Part shown: positions 25,053-32,637 of the stretch, piece after piece
Position numbering within the stretch: position 1 is the first letter of the stretch
How the letters are laid out: each line of letters opens with the position of its first letter
DNA from: Solirubrobacteraceae bacterium
GTDB lineage: Bacteria; Actinomycetota; Thermoleophilia; Solirubrobacterales; Solirubrobacteraceae
Assembly: GCA_030447275.1 (NCBI GenBank)
Contig: JAUJPF010000022.1
Span: forward strand, 34,060-75,583
Reading direction: 5' to 3'
DNA: 41,524 bases
Notes under the pieces: generated by a model
The model's database searches: none
What the model saw: only the letters and a program-made list of their open reading frames with translations
What the model was told of the DNA's origin: nothing
Position numbers and translations under genes: made by a program

Positions 25053-25658
25053 TCACCCGCAGGGGTCGCAGGCCTCGTGGTACCGCGTACCGTCATCGAC
25101 CTCGAGCTTGCACGAGCAGTGGCCTCCGGGCTGCTTGCGCGATGCCCCCACCCTGCGTGTACGGCACGGGTTCTCGCACATCACGGCGCGGCAGACGACC
25201 CACGAATCGCGATCCCCCTGGTAACGGGTGTTGCAATTTCCGTAGGCGAACTTGAGGTAGCACCAGCGCCAGCAGTCGCAGGTGTTGTTGTAGCACCCCG
25301 GCCGGGGGTTGCAGTGGCTGCGGTCGAAGGTATTGCAGTCGAAGTAATAGCGTGGTCCGCCGTTGCAGAAACGGCTTCCTGTCGGCGCGCGCGCCCTCCA
25401 CCAACCGCCCACGAAGGTATGGTCTGGACAGCCGTTGAAGTATCGGCTGCAGCAGAACTCGGTGTAGCTCGCGCACCGCGTCCCGCGGGCGCGGTCGCGC
25501 GGCTGAAGCACTGCCCATGCCGTCGTCGGCCGCGTCAGCAACCGGATCGGCGCGACCGACGCTGCAGAGCCCACAACGGCCACGCGCGCTAGGAACCCCC
25601 GCCGCGAAGTACGCCGATGGATCAGCGAACCGAGGCTCTCGGCGAATCGTTTACTCAT
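25053..25658 (-). CDS. MauA-like Tat-exported cysteine-rich protein
   Basis: This 201-residue protein has a twin-arginine signal, HRRTSRRGFLARVAVVG (RR 19-20), a hydrophobic stretch and an AWA cleavage site near 49. The mature part of about 150 residues has 19 cysteines (62, 69, 70, 77, 98, 108, 116, 122, 127, 129, 133, 142, 156, 161, 165, 181, 183, 197, 200) and tryptophans at 86, 87, 130, 132 and 153. Methylamine dehydrogenase light chains share the TSRRGF Tat motif, dense disulfides and two Trp that become tryptophan tryptophylquinone. C-PDH-TFVGGWW resembles the MauA region around the first TTQ Trp, and DSWVVC may be the second; both are unaligned guesses. Its ATG overlaps the MauE-like TGA. 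No MauB heavy chain or MauG is in view. Confidence 0.65.
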   Translation of the reverse strand: MSKRFAESLGSLIHRRTSRRGFLARVAVVGSAASVAPIRLLTRPTTAWAVLQPRDRARGTRCASYTEFCCSRYFNGCPDHTFVGGWWRARAPTGSRFCNGGPRYYFDCNTFDRSHCNPRPGCYNNTCDCWRWCYLKFAYGNCNTRYQGDRDSWVVCRAVMCENPCRTRRVGASRKQPGGHCSCKLEVDDGTRYHEACDPCG

Positions 25659-26240
25659 GCGTCGCCCATCACGTTGGTGATGGACAGCGGCGGCGTGCGG
25701 TCGGAGAGCGCGACACTCTGCTGGCGCGGCTGGTAGGCCGAGAACGCCGCGTCGAACCGCGTCAAGAGCAGGTAGCTCAAGAGGACGGCGGTCAATACGG
25801 CGATGGCGTACGCCGCCGCCACGAGCGATCCCTCTCTCCATCCGTCGTGCCACGTCCCGGTGGCCGTCGCGCATCCCGCGGCCATGACGACGAGCGCGTC
25901 GTAGACGGCGTGCACACGAGTGAACCTACCGTCGGCGGAGAGGCAACCACACGACGGGTCGGCGCTGCGCATCAGGAACACGCCCGTCGCGAGCAAGGCA
26001 GCGTAAGTGCTGGCGAGAATCACGCCGGTCGACGTCCCCGGTGCAAGCAACCATGCGACGGCGACCATGAGCTCCGCCACCCTAGGCCGTGCGGCCGACC
26101 GCGGGGCCTACCCGCACCCGCAACCGCTGGAGCGCCTGCATGGCAGGAACGGGATCCCGGAGCTTCGTCGCGCCGGCAACGGCCAGTAGGCCGGCGCCCG
26201 TGTCGGCGATGACCTCCGCGATCTGGAGCGGGAGAGAAGT
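25655..26240 (-). CDS. MauE-like membrane protein (frameshift near 26085)
   Basis: This four-helix MauE/DoxX-type membrane protein is a partner of MauD in oxidising or folding MauA. The N-terminal piece IADTGAGLLAVAGATKLRDP has the family's G..KLRDP signature. It ends at a TAG near 26083, while the rest (VAELMVAVAWLLAPGTSTGV, ILASTYAALLATGVFL, RSADPSCGCLSADGRFTRVH, AYAIAVLTAVLLSYLLL) is one frame away, so a single indel near 26085 splits it. The SCGC pair is the MauE cysteine site. The promoter and a strong AAAGGAGG (26247-26254) lie just upstream, but no ATG, GTG or TTG stands at the right place, so the start (about 26220-26240) is estimated and a second error is likely. Confidence 0.65.
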
Positions 26241-26246
26241 CTCAGG

Positions 26247-26291
26247 CCTCCTTTCTTGTTCGAACCTACGCTCACTAAATCGGGCTGTCAA
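26247..26291 (-). promoter_or_regulatory. Consensus sigma-70 promoter and ribosome-binding site of the mau-like operon
   Basis: On the reverse strand TTGACA (26286-26291) and TAGGTT (26263-26268) are separated by exactly 17 bases, followed by AAAGGAGG at 26247-26254. This is the best vegetative promoter in the window and drives the leftward genes from the MauE-like gene onward. Its strength suggests constitutive expression unless a repressor acts; no clear inverted-repeat operator overlaps it. Confidence 0.75.
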
Positions 26292-26766
26292 CTGAACCTG
26301 AGCCCGGTATGTCCTTCGCGCCGGGCGGACGCCGAGCCCGTCCATCAAAGCTCGTGGGTCGACGCCGACCAAGTGGCGGGGACGTACGACGTCGCCGCCT
26401 CGTCGGAGCGGGCACCGACGAGGCACGGTATGAGCAGCGCGGATGCAACGGAGGCGAGGATGGGCTTGCACCTACCGCCCACCGAAGTGACGCTGCGGGC
26501 GGCGCCGATGCTCAAAGCCACGAGGCGGTCGCTCCCGCGATCCCACCGTGCGGTGGCCGTCGCGGGCGTTGGCGCCGCGAGCGCCGCCGCGGCCGGGCAC
26601 GCTGAGCGCATCGTGCGCGCGTACGTGACGCGGGCCGAGGGCTCGAAGTGCGCGTCCGCGGATTCGACGCCGCTCGAGCGGCCAGCCGCCCTGTGTTGCG
26701 GTCTGAGCGCGTGTCTTGATGCATTTGCGGTCGCGGAGGGCAAAATCGGTCGGTTCGCCGAGTTCT
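26292..26766. other. Intergenic stretch between the mau-like promoter and recJ, no convincing gene
   Basis: About 475 bases separate the divergent mau-like promoter from the chosen recJ start. Open frames on both strands are present but have no domain, no ribosome-binding site and no agreement with neighbouring codon patterns. I see no tRNA, clear terminator or repeat array. A recJ promoter must lie here or further in, but I cannot point to it. Confidence 0.4.
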
Positions 26767-29499
26767 ATGCCGGTCACCATCGAGTGGTGCGGCGCCGCCG
26801 CGGTCCGCGTGCGAGTTCCCACCGCCGACGCGCAACTCCCGCGCCAGGGGCTGCTTCCGTCCGGCGGCGGCTGCACCATCCCTTGCGTGACCGTCGGCGC
26901 ACCGACCGTTTTCGCGATCCCTCCTGACGAGGAGCCGGCAGGGGCCGCGACCTTAGCGGCGGAGCACGCTCCCGAGTTGTCCCCTCCGAAGTTGCCCCTT
27001 CCGGAGGAGTCCAACCGGGGGTCGTCGCTTCCGGAGCCGTCCGTTCTGGGGGAGCCCCCTCCGGCTAAGCCCCCAGCGCGTGAGCCGCTTCCGCGCCCCG
27101 TCGCACGGCTCGAGATCGCGCCCGCTCCCGTCGCCGACGTCCTGCGCCTCGAGCGCGAGGTCGGGGTGAGCCATGTCGTCGCGCAGGCGCTCGTGCGGCG
27201 CGGGCTCGAGGATCCCGAGGCTGCGCGGGCCTGGCTCGCCGCCGACGAGCGCCATCCCGCGTCCGCGTTCGCCGGCATCGGCGACGCCGTCGCGCTCATA
27301 CGACGCCACGTCGACGCCGGCGCGCGCATCACCGTCCACGGCGACTACGACGTCGACGGCGTGTGCTCGACCGCGATCCTCGTCCGCGCGCTGCGGCGCA
27401 TGGGCGCCGACGTCGACTGGTTCCTTCCGAGCCGCACCGACGACGGCTACGGGCTCAACGAGCGCACCGTCGAGCGGCTCGCGCGGCGCGGCACGCGGCT
27501 GCTCGTCACCGCGGACTGCGCGATCACCGCCGTCGACCAGGTCGCGCAGGCGCGCGCGCTCGGGATGGACGTCGTGGTCACCGACCACCACTCGCCGCGC
27601 CCCGACGGCGCGCTGCCGGATGCTCCGATCGTCCACCCGGCCCTGTGCGGCTACCCGTGCCCCGACCTCTGCGCGGCGGGCGTCGCCTACAAGCTCGCCG
27701 GCGAGCTGGTCGGAGCCGCCGCCGACGAGGACCTCGACCTCGTGGCCCTCGCGACCGTCGCCGACGTCGTGAAGCTCCAGGGCGAGAACCGTCGCCTCGT
27801 CCGCGAGGGCCTGCACGCGCTCGCCGCGACGAGCAAGCCGGGGCTCCGGGCCCTCATGCGCGTGGGCAAGGTCGACCCGTCGCGCGTCGACGCCAGCGCG
27901 TGCGGCTTCCGGCTCGCGCCGCGGATCAACGCCGCCGGCCGCCTCTACCGCGCCGACGCCGGCCTCGAGCTGCTGCTCACCGACGACGCCGAGCGCGCGC
28001 GCGAGGTGGCCGAGCAGCTCGACGGCGACAACGCCGAGCGCCGCCACACCGAGGAGCGGATCCGGTGGGCCGCCGAAGCCCAGGTCGCCGAGCTGGGCGA
28101 GCGGCCGGCCTACGTGCTCGCCGCCGAGGACTGGCATCCGGGCGTCGTCGGGATCGTCGCCAGCCGCATCGCCGAGCGCTACCACCGGCCGGCGATCCTC
28201 ATCGCGCTCGACGGCGACGGCGGCACCGGCTCGGCCCGCTCCGTCCCCGGCTTCGACCTGCTCGCCGGGCTCAACGCGTGCGCGGAGCACCTGGGCCGCC
28301 ACGGCGGTCACCGCGCCGCCGCGGGGCTCGAGATCGCCACGAAGGACGTAGAAGCCTTCCGCGCCGCGTTCGAACGCCACGCCGACGCCGCGCTCACCGA
28401 GGACCTCCGCCACCCCGTCGAGCGCATCGACGCCGTGGTCGCCGGCGACGAGGTCGGGCTGACGCTGGCCGAGGAGCTCGAGCGGCTCGCGCCCTTCGGC
28501 CAGGGCAACCCCGCCGTGAAGCTGCTGATCCCCGCCGCGACGCTCAGCGACCCGCGGCCGATGGGCGAGAACCGCCACGTCCGCTTCACGGTCGCCGCGG
28601 GCGGGGTCCGCGCCCGCGCGGTGGCGTTCGGCACCGCGGGCCGGATCCCGTGCGACGCCGACGGTCCGGTCGACGCGACGTTCTGCCTCGAGGTCAACGA
28701 CTACAACGGCGCCGTCGAGCCCCGGCTCGTCCTGCGCAGCGCGCGCCCCGCCGAGCCCGCGCCGATCGAGATCGTGGGGGAGTGCGGGGACTGGCGCGAG
28801 GCGGCCCGCGCCGAGGCCGCCGGCCCCTCCCACGCCACCCGCCTCACGGTCCGCGACCGCCACGGCCGCGGTTCCTCGACCGGCCCGCTCGACGGCGCTC
28901 GCGACCGGCGCGGCGGCGGGATCGCCGGGGTCGTCGCCTCGCTCGTCGCCAGCGGCGACCGGGTGCTCGTCGTCTGCGCCGACGCCCAGCGCCGCGCGCG
29001 GCACCTCGGCGGCCGGTTCGGCGGCTTCGCGCTCACCGACCACGCCGCCCTCGAGCGCGACCCCCAGCTCGCGACGCGCTACGACCACCTCGTCGTCCTC
29101 GACCCGCCGCCCTACGACGGCCTCGCCGCCGCGCCCGGCCCGCTCGTCCACCTCGCCTACGGCGACCCCGAGGTCGCCTACGCGCTCGCCGCCCACGAGC
29201 ACCGGTTCGACCTGCGCGCGCCGATCGCGGCGATCTACCGCGCGCTGCGCGACGGCAGCCCGCTCGACGGCTGGGATCCGGGGGTCGCCGCGCGCGCCAT
29301 CGCGGTCCTCGCCGAGCTCGGGCTGGTCGACGAGACCGCGCTCTCCGTCCATCCGGCGCCCGAGCGCACCGCCTTGGAGGCGTCGCCCGCCTACCGGGCC
29401 TATACCCTGAGACTCGAGGACGGACGGCGATACCTGAGCAGCCTCACAACGGAAACGGGAACGGCGACGCCACCACAGGCGGCGGCAGCGGCGGCGTGA
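26767..29499 (+). CDS. recJ: Single-stranded-DNA-specific 5'-3' exonuclease RecJ
   Basis: RecJ degrades single-stranded DNA 5' to 3' in recombination and repair. The DHH core is clear: HGDYDVDGVCSTAILVRALR (motif I), LLVTADCAITAVDQV (II), VVVTDHHSPRPDG (the DHH motif), LVALATVADVVKLQGENRRL (IV), then SARSVPGFDLLAGL and HGGHRAAAGLEIA in the DHHA1 domain, and an OB-fold (LAPFGQGNPAVKLLIPAATL). A further 240 residues after the OB-fold (VASGDRVLVVCADAQRRARH onward) resemble the helicase-like tail of long RecJ forms. The N-terminus is uncertain: ATG 26767 adds about 115 residues, including a Pro/Glu-rich linker (PPKLPLPEES, SLPEPSVLGEPPPAKPP), before LEIAPAPVADVLRLEREVGV; TTG 26977 or 26992 are alternatives. 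Its TGA overlaps the next GTG. Confidence 0.9.
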   Translation: MPVTIEWCGAAAVRVRVPTADAQLPRQGLLPSGGGCTIPCVTVGAPTVFAIPPDEEPAGAATLAAEHAPELSPPKLPLPEESNRGSSLPEPSVLGEPPPAKPPAREPLPRPVARLEIAPAPVADVLRLEREVGVSHVVAQALVRRGLEDPEAARAWLAADERHPASAFAGIGDAVALIRRHVDAGARITVHGDYDVDGVCSTAILVRALRRMGADVDWFLPSRTDDGYGLNERTVERLARRGTRLLVTADCAITAVDQVAQARALGMDVVVTDHHSPRPDGALPDAPIVHPALCGYPCPDLCAAGVAYKLAGELVGAAADEDLDLVALATVADVVKLQGENRRLVREGLHALAATSKPGLRALMRVGKVDPSRVDASACGFRLAPRINAAGRLYRADAGLELLLTDDAERAREVAEQLDGDNAERRHTEERIRWAAEAQVAELGERPAYVLAAEDWHPGVVGIVASRIAERYHRPAILIALDGDGGTGSARSVPGFDLLAGLNACAEHLGRHGGHRAAAGLEIATKDVEAFRAAFERHADAALTEDLRHPVERIDAVVAGDEVGLTLAEELERLAPFGQGNPAVKLLIPAATLSDPRPMGENRHVRFTVAAGGVRARAVAFGTAGRIPCDADGPVDATFCLEVNDYNGAVEPRLVLRSARPAEPAPIEIVGECGDWREAARAEAAGPSHATRLTVRDRHGRGSSTGPLDGARDRRGGGIAGVVASLVASGDRVLVVCADAQRRARHLGGRFGGFALTDHAALERDPQLATRYDHLVVLDPPPYDGLAAAPGPLVHLAYGDPEVAYALAAHEHRFDLRAPIAAIYRALRDGSPLDGWDPGVAARAIAVLAELGLVDETALSVHPAPERTALEASPAYRAYTLRLEDGRRYLSSLTTETGTATPPQAAAAAA

Positions 29500-31789
29500 C
29501 GACCCGGCGCAAGCCGGTCGATCGCGTCGAGCACCCCGAGCAGCACGCGGCCCAGGCCGGCAGCGCGACGTTCACCGCGCTCGAGCGCAGCCTGCTCGGC
29601 GACATCTTCGCGATCGTCGAGGAGCACGCCGACGACTCGGTCGTCCAGGTCGACCGCGAGCGCGTCGAGAAGGCCTTCCTCTTCTCCTGCGAGCATCACG
29701 CCGACCAGCGGCGCAAGTCGGGCGAGGAGTTCATCGTCCACCCCGTCGGGGTCGCCAAGATCTGTGCCGGCCTGCGCCTCGACACGGAGACGCTGTGCGC
29801 CGCGCTCCTCCACGACACCGTCGAGGACACGTCGGCCACGCTCGACGAGGTCCGCGAGGCGTTCGGCGACGAGGTCGCCACCCTGGTCGACGGCGTCACG
29901 AAGCTCACCGGGATCACGTTCCAGTCGCGCGACGAGGCACAGGCCGAGAACTACCGCAAGATGATGGTCGCGATGGCCTCGGACATCCGGGTCATCCTCA
30001 TCAAGCTCGCCGACCGCCTGCACAACATGCGCACGCTCGACGCGATGCCGAAGAACAAGCAGATCGACAAGGCGAAGGAGACGCTCGAGATCTTCGCCCC
30101 GATCGCGCACCGCCTCGGCATCCACGCCATCAAGTGGGAGCTCGAGGACCTCGCGTTCTCGACGCTCCACCCGCGCAAGTACCAGGAGATCAAGGGCCTC
30201 GTCAGCCAGCAGCGCGACGACCGCGAGCACTACGTCACCAAGGCCGGCGAGTACCTGCGCCGCGAGCTCGAGGCGCTGGGCATCCAGTCCGAGATCTCGG
30301 GCCGCGCCAAGCACTTCTACTCGATCTACTCGAAGATGACCAAGAAGGGCCGCGAGTTCAACGAGATCTACGACCTCACGGCTATGCGGGTCATCGTCGA
30401 CTCGGTGAAGGACACCTACGGCGCCGTCGGCGTCATCCACTCGCTGTGGAGCGCCGCTGCCCGGGCGGTTCAAGGACTTCATCGCGATGCCCAAGTTCAA
30501 CATGTACCAGTCGTTGCACACGACGGTCATCGGGCCGGAGGGGCTGCCGCTGGAGATCCAGATCCGCACGCGCGAGATGCACGACATGGCCGAGTTCGGC
30601 GTCGCCGCGCACTGGATCTACAAGCAGGGCAAGGGCCCGTCGCCCGCGGCGGCCGACGGCGACGAGAAGCTGCGCTGGCTGCGCCAGATGATGGACTGGC
30701 AGCAGGACCTCCGCGACCCCGCGGAGTTCATGGAGACGCTGAAGGTCGACCTCTTCGAGGACGAGGTCTTCGTCTTCACCCCGAAGGGCGAGGTCAAGTC
30801 GCTTGCCGCGGGCGCCACGCCGCTCGACTTCGCCTACGAGGTCCACACCGAGATCGGCCACCGTTGCGTCGGCGCGCGCGTCAACGGCAAGACCGTGCCG
30901 CTGCGCTACGAGCCCAGTCGGCGACATCGTCGAGATCATGACCTCGAACAAGGAGCGCGGCCCGTCGCGCGACTGGATCTCGATGGTCAAGACGACGCGG
31001 GCGCGGAACAAGATCCGGCAGTGGTTCAAGGCCGAGAACCGCGAGGACACCGAGCACACCGGCCGCGTCCTGCTGCAGGAGCACCTCCACAAGCGCGGGC
31101 TGCCGGCGCAGAAGATCTCGGGGTCGCCGCTGCTGGCCGACGTCATCCGCGAGATGGGCTTCCGCAAGGCCGACGACTTCTACATCGCGCTCGGCGGCGC
31201 GAAGATCTCGCCGAAGGTCGTCGTCAACAAGGTCCTCCAGCGGCTCAAGGAGGGCGAGGCGGCCGAGGGCGAGACGACGACCGTCGAGGACCTCGTCTCC
31301 ACCCGCCGCGACCGCCGCCAGCCGACGCGCTCGGCCAACCAGTACGGCATCAGGGTCGAGGGCGTCGAGGACGTGATGCTGCGGATGGCCAAGTGCTGCC
31401 ACCCGGTCCCCGGCGACCCGATCGCCGGCTACATCTCGCTTGGCCGCGGCATCACGATCCACCGCGACGACTGCCCGAACGTCGGCGTCCTCAAGAAGGA
31501 CCCGGAGCGGTTCGTCCCGGTGTCGTGGGAGGGCGACCACGAGACGTCGTTCAAGGTCGAGGTCGAGGTCGACGCCTACGACCGCACGCGCCTGCTCGAG
31601 GAGCTGTCGCGCACGTTCGCCGAGGCTGGCATCAACATCGTCGAGGCTCGCTGCGTGGTCTCCCCGCCGATGGTCAAGAACCGGTTCGTCGTCGAGGTCG
31701 CCGACACGCAGGCGCTGAAGAACACCATCACGCGCCTGCGCAACATCGACTCGGTCTTCGACGCGTACCGCGTCACCCCGACGGGCTGA
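29496..31789 (+). CDS. relA: Bifunctional (p)ppGpp synthetase/hydrolase, RelA/SpoT family (two frameshifts)
   Basis: This long RSH protein makes and degrades the stringent-response alarmone. The hydrolase domain shows [36 protein letters not shown] (HDxxED) and [20 protein letters not shown]. The synthetase domain shows [44 protein letters not shown] and [24 protein letters not shown] is the RxKD motif of bifunctional enzymes. TGS ([20 protein letters not shown]), helical, and C-terminal ACT ([20 protein letters not shown]) domains follow. The frame breaks near 30465, just before RFKD (one extra base in AGCGCCGCTG), and near 30912, after the TGS domain (two bases missing around CCCAGTCGG). 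Corrected length is about 765 residues, normal for Rel. It begins at GTG 29496 inside the recJ stop. Confidence 0.93.
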
Positions 31790-31798
31790 GTTCGCTGC

Positions 31799-31862
31799 GA
31801 AACCCCTAGGAGGGTCCCCCGGCCAAAGAAAGGGGTTTCCCCCATGCGCCCGCGTACGGGGG
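31799..31862 (+). terminator. Tandem hairpins after the relA homologue (terminator or structured leader)
   Basis: A perfect 9-bp inverted repeat GAAACCCCT/AGGGGTTTC (31799-31807 with 31831-31839) is followed at once by CCCCC/GGGGG (31839-31843 with 31858-31862). The two share base 31839. They lie 10-70 bases after the rel stop and before the small basic gene at 31901, so they may terminate rel transcripts or form a leader for that gene. Confidence 0.5.
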
Positions 31863-31900
31863 CGAGATGCTCCGCCTCGACGGATACGAGGAGAGAGCAG

Positions 31901-32113
31901 ATGTCCACCGACACCATCCCCCACCTGTACGTCGACTGCGACATCCCCGACGGCGTGACGCTCGTCGAGTGGCGACGCGACAAGGTCGCCGCCGAGCGCC
32001 GCACCCGCGAGGAGGCCCGTGAGGCTCGCGCTGCCAAGCGCGCCGCCACCGCCCGCAAGCGGCTCCTCCCGCGTCTCGGCACGCGGCCCGCTCTCCGGCC
32101 GCGGTTCGCGTAG
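31901..32113 (+). CDS. Small basic protein, unknown function
   Basis: This 70-residue protein starts at ATG 31901 behind a purine-rich GAGGAGAGAG. The N-terminal 28 residues (MSTDTIPHLYVDCDIPDG, VTLVEWRRDK) are acidic to neutral. The rest is a highly charged Arg/Ala helix (AAERRTREEAREARAAKRAA) and a basic tail RKRLLPRLGTRPALRPRFA. I do not recognise a family; nucleic-acid binding would fit the charge but is only inference. Its leader has two stem-loops and a CTCCGCCTCG stretch (31870-31879) able to pair with the CGAGGAG next to the start. Confidence 0.55.
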   Translation: MSTDTIPHLYVDCDIPDGVTLVEWRRDKVAAERRTREEAREARAAKRAATARKRLLPRLGTRPALRPRFA

Positions 32114-32122
32114 CGCCCGCCG

Positions 32123-32533
32123 TCAGGTCTGGGGCGCCGGCGCCGGCGCCACCATCGGCTCGGGTGCCGGCGCCCGCCCCGGCAGCAGCCCGCCGGCCCG
32201 CATCAGCGCGACGCTGAACAGGCCGACCTCCCAGCCGACCGCGCCGCCGACGAGCACGTCGAGCGGGAAGTGGGCGCCGAAGGTGATCCGGGTGATCCCC
32301 ACCGCGACGAGGTAGGCGACGAGCGCCCAGCGCAGCCGCGGCACGATCTTGACGAGGACCCCGACCATCGCCGCGGTGACCATGAGGTGGCCGCTCGGGA
32401 ACGACGGGATGTGCGCCCACGAGCGGCCCTCGACGAGCGTCGCCTGGGCGCCGAGCGCCTCCTCCGTGCTCGACCGACGCGGCTCGCGCAAGGGCCGCAT
32501 CGTCGTGACGATCCGGCTGCGCGGCGGACGCAC
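32123..32533 (-). CDS. PAP2-family phosphatase, N-terminally truncated
   Basis: This 136-residue remnant of a type 2 phosphatidic acid phosphatase is the kind that acts on lipid or undecaprenyl phosphates at the membrane. IPSFPSGHLMVTAAMVGVLV holds the PSGH motif and GITRITFGAHFPLDVLVGG the last motif (R-x5-H-x3-D); two helices lie between and after them. The N-terminal helices and the first motif (K-x6-RP) are missing. The sequence before RSWAHIPSFPSGH is Arg-rich and unlike a membrane segment, so the 5' part was probably lost, perhaps when the lectin gene region (32638-34212) arrived next door. A Pro/Ala-rich tail ends the protein. Confidence 0.65.
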   Translation of the reverse strand: MRPPRSRIVTTMRPLREPRRSSTEEALGAQATLVEGRSWAHIPSFPSGHLMVTAAMVGVLVKIVPRLRWALVAYLVAVGITRITFGAHFPLDVLVGGAVGWEVGLFSVALMRAGGLLPGRAPAPEPMVAPAPAPQT

Positions 32534-32637
32534 CGACCGCCGCGTCTACCGCACGTGCATCCCTGGTCGACGGCCGTAGCCGCTTCTTTAGACAGCGGCT
32601 CTTGCGCGGCGGCGTTCGACGCGCCAAGGTCCAGTGC

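Noticed and set aside
26345..26743. A 132-codon reverse frame upstream of the mau-like operon
   Set aside because: No domain, ribosome-binding site or homologue-like pattern; it would lie upstream of the operon promoter and reads as chance coding.
26953..29352. A 799-codon reverse frame opposite recJ
   Set aside because: Same codon-bias shadow; the DHH motifs of RecJ are on the + strand.
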